A stretch of DNA of 64,000 nucleotides, taken from the NCBI GenBank assembly GCA_030847615.1, contig JAUMIR010000001.1, positions 260,151,187 to 260,215,186 on the forward strand. The letters run 5' to 3'. Positions within the stretch are counted from its first letter, which is position 1, and the number at the start of each line of letters is the position of its first letter. Positions 31,606 through 41,940 of this stretch are shown here, piece by piece. The stretch comes from Gambelia wislizenii. Taxonomy: Eukaryota; Chordata; Lepidosauria; Squamata; Crotaphytidae. Under the pieces are notes generated by a model. That model searched no databases. It was not told the origin of the DNA and saw only the letters and a list, made by a program, of their open reading frames with translations. The translations under genes and the position numbers were made by a program.

Positions 31606-33264
31606 GTGCCTCCCGAGCATCTTCACCGCTGCTTCTTCTCCAGGTACTTCCTGGTACCGAAAAAGGACGGAGGCCTCCGTCCTATCCTCGATCTCAGGGG
31701 AGTGAACTCGTACATCACCCCGAAGAAATTTCGGATGACCACTCTTGCCCTCATCCTTCCTCTCCTCCAGCACGGGGATTGGTTTGCATCCATCGATCTC
31801 AAGGACGCCTACTTTCACATAGGTATTCACCCTGCACACAGGAGGTTCTTGGCGTTCCAGATTGGGACCGATACCTACCAATTCCGTGTCCTGCCCTTCG
31901 GACTCTCCACGGCACCGAGGGTCTTCACCAAATGCATGGCACCAGTGGCGGCCTTTCTTCGTCAGCACGGAGTCGTTGTCTTCCCGTACATCGACGATTG
32001 GCTTTTAGTGGCGAACTCGAGGCCCCAACTGGTCAGACACATAGACTTTACCCTGAATGTATTGCACACCCTCGGACTTGTTGTCAACATGGAAAAATCT
32101 CAGTTAACCCCATTACAAACGCTCCAATTCATAGGTGCCCGCTTGGATTCAATCTCCACGGCGGCCTATCTGCCAGAGGACCGCTTCAACTCTCTACGAT
32201 CCCTGATTCATGCTTGTCGTCGGTCTCGTCGGGTCCGAGCACGCGACATCCAAGTCCTCCTGGGCCACATGGCAGCCACCACATCTGTCGTCATTCTGGC
32301 CAGGCTTCGGTTTCGTCCTCTTCAGCAGTGGTTTCTCAATGCATTCGATCACCTCAACGACCCACCGAACATGTTTCTCACCATGCCTCGCTACGTCCAA
32401 CGGTCCCTGAACTGGTGGTTGGACCCGAACAATGTCCTCTCAGGCCTCCCATTCGAGCCCCCTCAGCCGAGCGTCTCCATCACGACGGATGCCTCGTTAC
32501 AGGGATGGGGTGCCCACCTCGGGTCCCACATGATTCAGGATGTTTGGTCCGACAACGAGAGACTGCTACACATCAATGTTCTCGAACTTCTGGCGGTCCA
32601 GAAAGCTCTTCGCTCCTTCGAGGTCATGGTGAGGAACAGGACGGTCCTTCTTCTCACAGACAACACGTCCGTGATGTATTATTTGAACAAGCAAGGGGGT
32701 ACCAGGTCCCCTCAGCTCCTTCAACTCACACTACGAATTTGGGACTGGTGTGTGGAAAGGAACGTCTTCCTGCAGTGCATCCATCTTCCAGGGGACGAGA
32801 ACACTCTTGCAGACGGACTGAGCCGTTCCAGTTCCGACGTCCACGAGTGGATGCTTCATCGACACGTAGTGTCCGACCTTTTCCTTCGTTGGGGGACCCC
32901 TCTGATAGATGTATTCGCAACTGCACAGAACAAACAGTGCAACCAGTTCTGCTCCAGAGTGCAACACAGGGATTCGAGGGGAGATGCGTTCCTGTACCGA
33001 TGGAACGGCCCGCTCCTGTATCTCTTCCCCCCGATCCCGCTTCTGACACGGGTCATCGCCAAGCTTCGCCGGGACCGAGCGGACGTGATTCTCATCACGC
33101 CTTGGTGGCCTCGACAACCGTGGTTTGCTCCACTGCTTCTACTCTCCGGCAGGCGCTATCTCCATCTCCCAAGACGGCCGGATCTGTTGACCACCCACCA
33201 AGGCAGGGTGAGACATCCAGACCTCGACTCTCTTCACCTGACGGCATGGAGAATCCGTCCGTGA
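31606..33264 (+). CDS. DIRS ORF2: reverse transcriptase, RNase H, methyltransferase-like domain
   Basis: 552 codons from the first ATG. RT-like coding in the same frame already starts near 31411 (SRLSLFQEAWSSI...), so the true protein may begin earlier by splicing, frameshift or reinitiation. RT motifs: FLVPKKDGGLRPILDLRGVN (about 16-34), SIDLKDAYFHI, LPFGLSTAPRVF and the catalytic YIDD at 128-131. RNase H follows: ITTDASLQGWG, LELLAVQKAL, LLTDNTSVMYYLN and a late ADGLSR. The tail (about 425-520) has LIDVFAT, DAFLYRW and ITPWWPRQPWF, the pattern of the Dam-like methyltransferase domain known from DIRS1-like elements. No stop or frameshift is present. The last 19 bases overlap ORF3. Confidence 0.92.
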   Translation: MPPEHLHRCFFSRYFLVPKKDGGLRPILDLRGVNSYITPKKFRMTTLALILPLLQHGDWFASIDLKDAYFHIGIHPAHRRFLAFQIGTDTYQFRVLPFGLSTAPRVFTKCMAPVAAFLRQHGVVVFPYIDDWLLVANSRPQLVRHIDFTLNVLHTLGLVVNMEKSQLTPLQTLQFIGARLDSISTAAYLPEDRFNSLRSLIHACRRSRRVRARDIQVLLGHMAATTSVVILARLRFRPLQQWFLNAFDHLNDPPNMFLTMPRYVQRSLNWWLDPNNVLSGLPFEPPQPSVSITTDASLQGWGAHLGSHMIQDVWSDNERLLHINVLELLAVQKALRSFEVMVRNRTVLLLTDNTSVMYYLNKQGGTRSPQLLQLTLRIWDWCVERNVFLQCIHLPGDENTLADGLSRSSSDVHEWMLHRHVVSDLFLRWGTPLIDVFATAQNKQCNQFCSRVQHRDSRGDAFLYRWNGPLLYLFPPIPLLTRVIAKLRRDRADVILITPWWPRQPWFAPLLLLSGRRYLHLPRRPDLLTTHQGRVRHPDLDSLHLTAWRIRP

Positions 33265-34313
33265 CCGCCGTCCTTCCTCAGTCTGTTCCTCCGTCTCTAC
33301 TCCCTCCTGAGGTGCAGGCAATTATTGATGCAGCGAGAAAACCTTCCACTCGGAAGGCTTACTTCTACAAGTTGAATCGATTCCAGCGGTTCCTTGCGGA
33401 CAAAGGACTAACCATTGAGTCCTGCTCGGTACCGACGGTCCTCCAATTCCTCTTAGAACTTTCAAAAGCCGGGCTTTCGATTTCGTCTCTTCGTGTCTAT
33501 TTGGCAGCTATCTCCGTTGAGTTTCAGGCTAGGAACCGACCATCTCCTTTCCAGGATCCGACGGTGAAAAGGTTCCTGAAGGGGTACATGAACCTCCATC
33601 CTCCCGTACTTAATCCCGTGCCATCGTGGAGCCTTGAACTCGTCCTCTCTCAGCTGGTACGACGCCCCTTCGAACCTATGGCTTCGACCGACCTTCGCCT
33701 GTTAACCTGGAAGACGGCCTTCCTGGTAGCCATCACCTCCGCACGTCGGGCTGGGGAACTTTGCGCCCTCCGATCGGATCATCCATATCTCTGCTTCCAT
33801 AAGCATAAGGTGGTTCTGAGACCTGACATCTCCTTTCTTCCTAAAGTAGTCTCCAGTTTTCATCTTAACCAGCCAATCGTTCTGCCTGCCTTGATGCAGG
33901 ATCCGAAGGACGAATTCGAGCGTACCCTCCACTCGATGGATGTGTGGAGGGCGCTTGCTTTCTACATACAGCGGACTGCTCCGTTTCGACAATCACCCCA
34001 ACTCTTTGTCTCTTACTCTGACTCTAAGCGGGGTGCTCCGATCTCGCCGCAGCGTCTCTCGAAGTGGATTACTTCGACCATCGCGCTCTGCTACGAACTG
34101 GCCAAGAAGCCGCTGCCCCCACGGATTCGTGGGCACTCTACGAGAGCTGTCTCTGCTTCAACTGCGTTCCTCTCGGGGGTGCCCCTAGAGGACGTCTGCC
34201 GTGCTGCAACCTGGTCTTCACCATTGACATTTATTTCACACTACAGACTGGACTCTCGTTCTAGGAACGAAGCTGCCTTTGGGAGGGCTGTGCTTTTGTC
34301 CTCCATTCAATAA
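33246..34313 (+). CDS. DIRS ORF3: tyrosine recombinase
   Basis: 355 residues from ATG 33246, overlapping the ORF2 end by 19 bp in another frame. The frame is open upstream to 31779, but that part is a shadow of the RT. The N-terminal SAM-like core-binding part (PSTRKAYFYKLNRFQRFL) is followed by the catalytic domain. Arg I is in SARRAGEL (R168), the HxxR box is HSTR (H297, R300), Trp is W323 and the nucleophile is Y333 in FISHYRLD. This is the integrase of DIRS elements. It joins circular DNA to the target without the staggered cut of DDE enzymes. All key residues are present. Confidence 0.93.
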   Translation: MENPSVTAVLPQSVPPSLLPPEVQAIIDAARKPSTRKAYFYKLNRFQRFLADKGLTIESCSVPTVLQFLLELSKAGLSISSLRVYLAAISVEFQARNRPSPFQDPTVKRFLKGYMNLHPPVLNPVPSWSLELVLSQLVRRPFEPMASTDLRLLTWKTAFLVAITSARRAGELCALRSDHPYLCFHKHKVVLRPDISFLPKVVSSFHLNQPIVLPALMQDPKDEFERTLHSMDVWRALAFYIQRTAPFRQSPQLFVSYSDSKRGAPISPQRLSKWITSTIALCYELAKKPLPPRIRGHSTRAVSASTAFLSGVPLEDVCRAATWSSPLTFISHYRLDSRSRNEAAFGRAVLLSSIQ

Positions 34314-34397
34314 GTGAGTGTAATAATTGTAGTCATGTTTCCCATATCCATTGCTGTTACAATTTGGGTGAGAATGAGTCAGTGTTGTGGAATGTGC

Positions 34398-34415
34398 AAA
34401 AAAAAAAAAAAAAAA
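34398..34415 (+). repeat. Internal A18 run in the DIRS 3' region
   Basis: Eighteen adenines lie 84 bp after the recombinase stop and before the internal complementary region. DIRS elements do not end in poly(A), so this is either a slippage-expanded A run or a trace of a polyadenylated intermediate. Confidence 0.7.
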
Positions 34416-34509
34416 CTTGTGGGGAATCCCTTTCAAGGCTAATGTAAGGGGTCCTCGTCTACTTATATACAGGACATACCCTCCTCCATTGGGGAAGCTT
34501 GCTAATCTA

Positions 34510-34604
34510 CCCAACTGTGTGATTCACAGAGACCACGAAGAAGATGGACAGGTTGCTTACCTGTAACCATAGATCTTCGAGTGGTCTTCTGTGAATTCAC
34601 ACAG
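34510..34604. repeat. DIRS internal complementary region
   Basis: 34510-34545 is an exact reverse complement of the left outer end 28625-28660. 34571-34604 is a diverged direct copy of the same end (ATCTTCGAGTGGTCTTCTGT). Together they form an imperfect hairpin around GGACAGGTTGC. In the DIRS1 model this region bridges both ends to close a circular intermediate. Confidence 0.88.
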
Positions 34605-34683
34605 ACCCGCCCTTCCTCCCCTCTATGTCCTACTAATGCACGATTGCTTAATGTTCCTGATGCTGCTAATTGCGGCGTCATTC

Positions 34684-34835
34684 AAGGAACTGAGGGGATT
34701 TAGGCGGGAGAGCCTTTTAAGGGACCGTTATGGTAGGCGGAGTTACCGCCAAAAATGTATCAATGCACATTCTGCCTAGCGATGCTAGAAGGTTCCGTAA
34801 GCACTGCGCAGGCGCAGGAATAACCCAACTGTGTG
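34684..34835 (-). repeat. DIRS right inverted terminal repeat
   Basis: 152 bp complementary to 28649-28800. It ends AACCCAACTGTGTG and runs directly into the host (TG)n tract, so the exact border inside the TG run is ambiguous. Confidence 0.9.
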
Positions 34836-34915
34836 TGTGTGTGTGTGTGTGTTCTGGGGTGGGATTTGCTTTCCAGAAAGCACAAGTCCAGAATCACTTT
34901 GAGCATAAAGTATAG
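34836..34915 (+). repeat. Right copy of the direct repeat flanking the DIRS element
   Basis: The rest of the TG run (to 34851) plus 64 bp (34852-34915) identical to 28561-28624. After it the host sequence continues TTCTTGGAATCC. Confidence 0.85.
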
Positions 34916-35729
34916 TTCTTGGAATCCTACCATACACAATTAAAGATAACATAGATGTTATTGCATGTGGATTATTTGTAGATGTAAACAATAACTTGGG
35001 TGTTTGTGATTATAATAATAGTGTCCATCATTAATGACTCATTTTCTATTCCAGTCTTAAAAAGTTATTAACCCCTCAAGCCAGTTATTATAAAAAAGAA
35101 AATGTCAAGTATCAGTGTTATTTAAAATGTATTTGATACCTACTCTGGTAAGAATTAACCTCCAAAATGCTTAACATGGTCTGTTCTGGATCATTTAGTA
35201 TTCCCTCCCACAAACACTGCTCTACTGCTGCTGCTGGGCCTTATATTTCTCATTCTTTACTCCTGTTCTTCACAGTTTGATTTATCAGTCATCTCACCTA
35301 CTCTTTCAGTCAACATAAAATGGCAGAAACTTACAATAAAATTTGTTAGCTAATTCTAACTCATGCTTCTGAAAGCTCCTTCAGACAAACATTTTTGTCT
35401 GGCCTTTATTCAGATTTCAGGCACACAACTGGAGTCTGGACTATGAACAAAACCCAACTCATAGCAGCTTGAGTTTTAGTGGGAAAATATCTGTTCTTTC
35501 TAATGTCAAAGGTTAAGAACTGCCATACAGTTTAGTCTTCAAATTTTCTCCCTCTTCTTGTGCCTTCTATTCTGCCAGTCTTTTCTGGCATCGTAACACC
35601 TTTCTAATGTGCCTTCCCTGTACTGTGTCAGGAATTTACTTTCGTCTCTTGCAACTCCACAGCAGACTATGATCTCATTTCTTATACCTGCCTCCTCTAT
35701 CAGTCTTTTCCTAGCCCTTTATTATCTAG

Positions 35730-35908
35730 ATCAGGGTTTCTTAACCAGGGTTCCCCAAGAAGTTGCTAGGGCTTCCCTGAGATACTGAGATGGAAAAAAT
35801 AAACATTTTCTGAGCTGTAAATATAATCATTTTTAGGCAGGGGTTCCCTGAGACCTGAAAATTGTTTCAAGGGTTCCACCAGGGTAAGAAGGTTGAGAAA
35901 GGCTGGAC
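35730..35908. mobile_element. hAT-like MITE
   Basis: Ends CAGGGTTTCTTAACCAGGGT and the complement of GGTTGAGAAAGGCTGG form imperfect inverted repeats around 180 bp with an inner copy of GGGTTCC. No coding potential is seen. Confidence 0.55.
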
Positions 35909-36566
35909 TCTAGATGCTCATATGTGTCCATAGAGAATCTACCTGTACTTTATGTTTTGTGCTCCTGTGCAGATGTTCAAATGCAAAATGAGCATGACTC
36001 TTACCTGAAGGGTGTGTATATTTCCACAAGTAAATTTTCACTGATGTCTCTTTACATCATTTAGAAATTATTTTCCATTTCCTATTGCCAAGTGTTTCCA
36101 AAGATTCCACTTCATTTTACAAAAGCATGCCCTTTGGACTTGATCACAGCAGCATGTCTTCTTTTTAAAACTTGGGTAACTATACAAGGGTACACGGGGA
36201 TAGAGAAAAAGTCCTGGGTGAGAGTATAAAAATCATAGCCACTTGGAAGAAGAACCAAGCAGAAATTTCTTTGTCATCATCTGGTGCTACAGAGTGATCA
36301 GGGTTCTGGCTGAGTGTACACTGGCTGCAAGCTCACTAAAGGAGCAGCTGGAAAGCATTGTCTCTAGCTGTTCCTTTGCCATTCATAAAAGTACTAATAT
36401 CAACCAGTGTTGTAAAAAGAACTTAAAAGAGAAAAAGGGCCAAAAAAAAAAAACCCTCCAAACAACCCCAACAACTTTAATCACTTTTATTGAGATGAAT
36501 AAATCCCACTGGTGATTTTTATTTCACATATCTATATTCTTTTTGTGGCAGAATGCTCCCAAATAA

Positions 36567-36746
<180 letters not shown>

Positions 36747-38147
36747 TAAATAAAATGTATAATTTAAAAACAGATGAATGCCTTGAGAACTCACGCTAGA
36801 TGCTTACAGCATATGTATCATATGTAATGATAATTTGAAGATACATTGGAAATGATAATTTGAAGATACATTGTTAAGGCTTATTTTTAATAGTTGAGTT
36901 CCAACAGAAAAAGCACAGTGGTTTTGTGTATATTCCACTTAAAAGGTGTTAAAAGGTTCTCATCAGAGTTCTCAAAGATAGAATCAGTCCTTGTGCTTAG
37001 TTCAGGAAAGCAGAAGTTTCAGTTTCTCTCACTCCAGCATGTCCCGCCCGACAGTTTTAGTAGCTGTAACCCACTTGTGTGATCTGTTTAGTTACAGATT
37101 CTCCAACTGAATAAAGAAATGAAATACAAAAGGAGAAATTTCTGTGAACAGGACATCAGGCAGGATGCCATTTACACACATACACACCAGGAAAGAGAAT
37201 GGAATGCCAGTTTATCTATATTATATGCAATGATTTGAAACTTTCATCTTGCATCCCTTCACTATCTTTAATTTCCTAAGCAAACCTCAGCTGGGCAAAT
37301 ATCCCAGCCTAACTTATGTAATGTCTTAGAGCTAACCAGGGGCCAAAGGTGGTCTCTCCTTCCTTCCTTCCTTTCTTCCTTTCTCTCCTACCCCAGAAGT
37401 TTTTCCTTTCCTATTTTTCTTAAAAGAAGAAAGTGATACATCAGCTATCCTTGTAGTACCTTTATAGGCAGCTACTGATTACTTTGCTAATATTAAAGTT
37501 CCAGTGCCTAATGCTTGACTCACTGTCAGCAGCAAATGAATGTTAAACTGTCATAATAGTAGGCAACATGTTCTTCCCTTACACATAGTGGTGCTCCAGT
37601 TTGCGTATGACCTCAGTGGAAATTGCTTCCCTATGGTCAGTGTCCATGTTGCAGTGATAATTCAGAGAATCCTTAGTTAATGAGGATTGTTTGAACCAGG
37701 CCCACAACTGGCTTACCACACATTCATCATAATGGATGGTCAGTTCATGTGAAATAGCTGAGTGATCAGGTTGGCCTGCATGGTCAGTGCATTTATGCAC
37801 CTTTGAGAGTGCAGTTTTGGCATATTTTGGACACCACCCTGGGTTTTTGGACCCAGGTGTCTGGTTTACTTCCTAGGTAAATAAACGTATCTCCTCAGCC
37901 TAAAACAAACACCCATGCAGTGAAGTCCCCCACCCCCGCTGCTCCAAGGGTGTGCATGTAATGTTGTGAGATTAAGAAATTGGAGTGTCTCTTCCCCCTC
38001 CACATGGAAGCCAGGTTTGATGAAGCACTTCTGCATTGGCAGTCACACTGAAGAATGAAAATGCACATTCTATCATTGTCTTTCCTGTACGTGTTCTACA
38101 CCGGCAAGGCTGCCCGGAGTTGGTTGGCCTACTGGTTCTTGGGGGAA

Positions 38148-38882
38148 TGTTAGGCAGACAGAGATAACTATGCAACCGTCGTGGTCTCGAATAGGATACT
38201 TTATTGAATGTAGCAGATAGATAGACAAACAAGCATTGTATCAATATAGAATCAATATAGAAAAAGCCAAAAGCAAGGAAAATGCACCCACCCTTCAGAG
38301 CTATACGCTGGAAGAGAGAGAGAGAGAGAGAGAGAGACCGTCTCAAAACCCACCCCTCCTTTATATGGATTTCACAAGCAGTACAGTTGTCCCTTCACAT
38401 TCACTGGGGTTTGGTTCCAGGACCCCCCGTGAATACTCAAGTCCCATTATATGCAATGGCATAGCAAAATGATGTCCCTTATATAAGATGGCAAAATCAA
38501 GGTTTGCTGTTTGGATTATTATTTTTTTAAGAATATTTTCAAGCCGTGAATACTTAAATCCTTGGATGCTTTTCAAGCCGTGAATACTTAAATCCGTGAA
38601 TCACCAAATCACGAATGAAGATTTTGTGGCTGTGGAGGGACAACTGTATATGAAGAAACGAAACTCATGGGCAAAACTTGTTAGTGGGAAACAAAGAATG
38701 TAAGCTAATTAGTGGGGCCAGGTGTCTTTAAACCTAAACATCCTTATCGTAGAGGCCGCACTGTCTCTCTTGTTCCAATGAGAAACTGCTCCTTGACCTT
38801 CTTATCAGAAAACAAGGCCTAGCGTGTTCTCATGAATCCCGAACCAAACTTTTGTGGCTAGGCCTGCACGCAGGGCCTAACA
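38148..38882 (-). mobile_element. Solo-LTR-like element
   Basis: 735 bp bounded by TGTTAGGC and GCCTAACA, an 8-bp inverted terminus typical of retroviral-type LTRs. On the minus strand an AATAAA (38200-38205 complement) lies about 55 bp before the end, as expected for R-U5. A Tigger-like MITE (38384-38646) and a (GA)n run sit inside. No matching target-site duplication is visible, so the copy is old or rearranged. No internal genes accompany it. Confidence 0.6.
38384..38646. mobile_element. Tigger-like MITE nested in the LTR
   Basis: 263 bp between TA dinucleotides (38382-38383 and 38647-38648). The ends are CAGTTGTCCCTTCAC and GGAGGGACAACTG. It contains GGTTTGGTTCCAGGACCCCC. An internal segment TTTTCAAGCCGTGAATACTT is present twice. 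A reversed copy lies at 63007-63236. Confidence 0.85.
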
Positions 38883-39149
38883 GTAGGGCAATATTTAACT
38901 TACTGCATATACATCCCCCACCTTATTGACATACATAATTCCCATAATTTCCCCTCCCAACAATCCTATGAAATGAAGTTGATAGACCTTGGTTAATCTT
39001 TTCCTGTCAAATGCAGTTTCCTGTAGAAGTGGAAAGTGAGCTGTTCAGTTGCTGATTGTCCAATAATGTGGGACTTTCCTTGCATCTGTACTCCACTTAA
39101 TAAACTAAGAAATGAATATGTGAAGTTGAAGGCTTTCATGGCCAGCATC

Positions 39150-39416
39150 CATAGATTTTCCTTGGGTTTTTTCCGGGCTGTGAGGCCGTATTCTGGAATA
39201 GTTTCTTTCTGATGTTTCACCTGCATCTGTTGCTGACATCTTCAGAGAATGGTTGGGTAGGAATGTATGTGGATTCACAGCATATAAACTCCACATACAC
39301 TCCTACCCAACCATTCTCTGAAGATGCCAGCCACAGATACTGGTGAAACATCAGAAAGAAACTATTCCAGAACACGGCCTCACAGCCCGGAAAAAATCCA
39401 AGGAAAATCTAAGGAA
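39150..39416. repeat. Palindromic foldback repeat
   Basis: Arms of about 122 bp (39150-39273 and 39290-39416) are inverted repeats at high identity around a spacer of about 16 bp. Matching parts include TTCTGGAATAGTTTCTTTCT and TTCAGAGAATGGTTGGGTAG. The single-copy wording is common in reptile genomes. A tail-to-tail arrangement of a Penelope-like or other terminal repeat is possible but unproven. Confidence 0.7.
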
Positions 39417-39907
39417 TGAATACTGTACATGCTAAGTAAAAAATAAAAAGATTTGGGCTGTTTGTCACTGAATGGTATAAAATCAGATTATCAAAATCTC
39501 CTTTACTCATCCAATGCCATGATGATAATCTGGGAATCCTTCAAAAACAGCAGTACCTTAGTCAGGCAGACCCCACTGGGGGATCCAAAGAGGATATCTG
39601 GTGGTGTGGATGTGCCCAGAGGGATTTTTTTTCTCCTTTGAACTGCAAATGTTCATACTACCATTACCAGAAACTTTTTTGGGAAACTCTTTTAGTCCAA
39701 GAGTAGTTTTCTTTGTACTGTTTAAGAAACTAAATTTGAGAGCCATTTGGGCACCTAGTTAGACTGGCCTGGGGAAGGTCAAACTCCTTGTTCACCAGGC
39801 ATTCAGGGCTGCCAGAGGCCACTTTTGCTGCTCTTCCCATCCCTGCCATGGAATGAGAAAGATGGGACAACAAGGAAAATGGTGGCAACAGCTCTAGTAG
39901 CCCTTGC

Positions 39908-39910
<3 letters not shown>

Positions 39911-39947
<37 letters not shown>
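39911..39947 (+). repeat. (GA)n microsatellite
   Basis: A run of GA dinucleotides following TTGCATGCA. A second (GA)n is at about 38313-38337. Confidence 0.9.
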
Positions 39948-39949
<2 letters not shown>

Positions 39950-40539
39950 CTGCCGCCACTGCTGTCTTTGCTTCCTGTTCCTTCCCTAGTGATGTGGGAG
40001 CAGAGGTAGAGGCATGTGTGAGTATACATGTGCATGTTTATGGGGTGTTTGTGCCACCAGCTGCCCTTAGGAAAAGAGGGGGCCCTACTGGAACAGTGGC
40101 GATAGCAACCATGGGGCCCCATTTCTACTATCTGCTGCTGAGCACCAGCCCCTGAGCTTTGCCACTGCTGCCTATTGTGGAGTTCTCTAGATCCTGATCT
40201 CCATCTAAAATAGCAAAGTGTCCCTTTTCAGTCAAAACGATCCTTACGCCAGATCATTCCCACAAAGGATGTCTCCAAGAAATCCGATAGTTAGGCCCTA
40301 TATTTAGAAGTAGTTTCCACTGAGTTTAGTAAGGCTCCGTTAAACTCTAGCCCTAGACACCCATATTATAGTACCTGCTCAAGGGTTAAAACATACCTGG
40401 TATACCATATAGGGCACCACCTTTGCTGAGATGAGTGCCAGTGCATAGATGAACACAGAATTTACCTTTCTTCAGATTCTGCTGTGAGTTGTACATACAG
40501 TAGATACTCACAGGTATTCTTTAAAATGTAACATGATGA

Positions 40540-40719
<180 letters not shown>

Positions 40720-41749
40720 TAAAGTAACACCCAATGGCCGAGACCCTACATGGCTTCAGTGTAGTCTAAATACCAGTTGGCAAATTATGTTATGCAACTC
40801 CTATATCTACTACTAACATAGTGCAGCATATGTGGATCAATGGTCAATGCACACGGCTGACAATTGCAACTCACAACGCAATGTACAATGCCATAGGCAA
40901 TGCATAGAAACAATGTCCATTTCACGTTGTTATGTGTACCGTAATGTATGTGCTACTAACTGTATAACAATCCTACATGCACAACTCTGCTTAGGCCTCA
41001 GTCAGCTGGATGCAACCATTGTGCGTTGTCCAAAAAATAAAATAAAAATCATTCCACCTGAGTAGTGCAATTCATGCCTGCATCTGTTATATCATTAATA
41101 GGATGTCAGCCACTGTTTCTAACATAAGTTCACTGAACACTGAAGAATACAAGTCTGTACAAGCAAATACTGGTTTAACTGCTGTTGCTAGTTATTTCCA
41201 TGATGAAGTTTTAGAATTATATGAATACCGCTTTAAGGAACAGAGGGTGAAATGTTATATTACCTTATTGGAAATTGGTTTGTGGAGTGGGACTTGTTCT
41301 TATTCTTCTGCCTCCCTCGCCCAGCCAGAGCAGAACACTGAGAGCTCCTATGGAGAGGGCAAATTTCTTTCTTCCTGTTTCAGTGATAGAAGCAGTTCTG
41401 TCACTGGAAGAACCTGATTGCTCCTTGTGGCCTTTTATTAACATACGGAATATGAACTTTCTTAAAGTCCCCCCCCCTTAATTCTGCTTGGAGCTGAACT
41501 AGTTGCTCTTTTTAAGTCTCAGAAAGTAGATCCCTCATTCAGCAGTGGTTTACATTCGGTGCAGACACATTTGTATTGTCTTTCTGTGAAGTTACACTAA
41601 TACAAGCATTTTTAAGGTGATTTTAAAGCAAAAATTCAGCTTAGCCACAGTTGTACTTTGCACATGGAACATAATAATTTAAATTGGATATAGTCCTGTC
41701 TTGAACTGTGGGAACTGGCAAACTGGAGTTCATGCTGAATAACATGTAA

Positions 41750-41940
41750 TGCCGTGGACCCTCTGGATCCATGGGGGTTCGGTTCCGGGACCCGCCCCCA
41801 GGATGACAAAAAATAGATATTGCATTCCATATTTATTAGATAGCAATGACATGTATGCAGAAACTTTAAATATAGAACATGTTGATCCACGGTCACTCAA
41901 AATAGTGGATCCAGAGCACACGGTTTAGGATAGGCCACTG
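41750..41940. mobile_element. Degenerate Tigger-like MITE
   Basis: CATGGGGGTTCGGTTCCGGG ACCC-type wording and a right end GGATAGGCCACTG next to TA resemble the other Tigger-like copies. The left end is poorly preserved. Confidence 0.45.

Larger units (their letters stand above)
28625..34835 (+). mobile_element. Full-length DIRS-type tyrosine recombinase retrotransposon
   Basis: A 6.2-kb element in sense orientation inside HECW2. In order it has a left 24-bp extension, a 152-bp inverted terminal repeat, a 5' leader, a gag-like ORF1 (29036-31360), RT/RNase H/methyltransferase-like ORF2 (31606-33264), a tyrosine recombinase ORF3 (33246-34313), an A18 run, an internal complementary region (34510-34604) and the right inverted repeat. 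This is the DIRS1 layout. Such elements are thought to copy RNA into a DNA circle and insert it by the recombinase rather than by an integrase. All frames are open and the flanking duplicates are identical, which suggests a young and possibly active copy. Its GC content is well above the surrounding intron. Confidence 0.93.

Noticed and set aside
31779..33245. Upstream part of the 844-codon frame ending at 34313
   Set aside because: It is the +1-type shadow of the RT/RNase H frame. Recombinase homology starts only near the ATG at 33246.
41103..41417. 104-codon frame in the last intron
   Set aside because: No family similarity recognised, no splice context, and composition like the surrounding intron.
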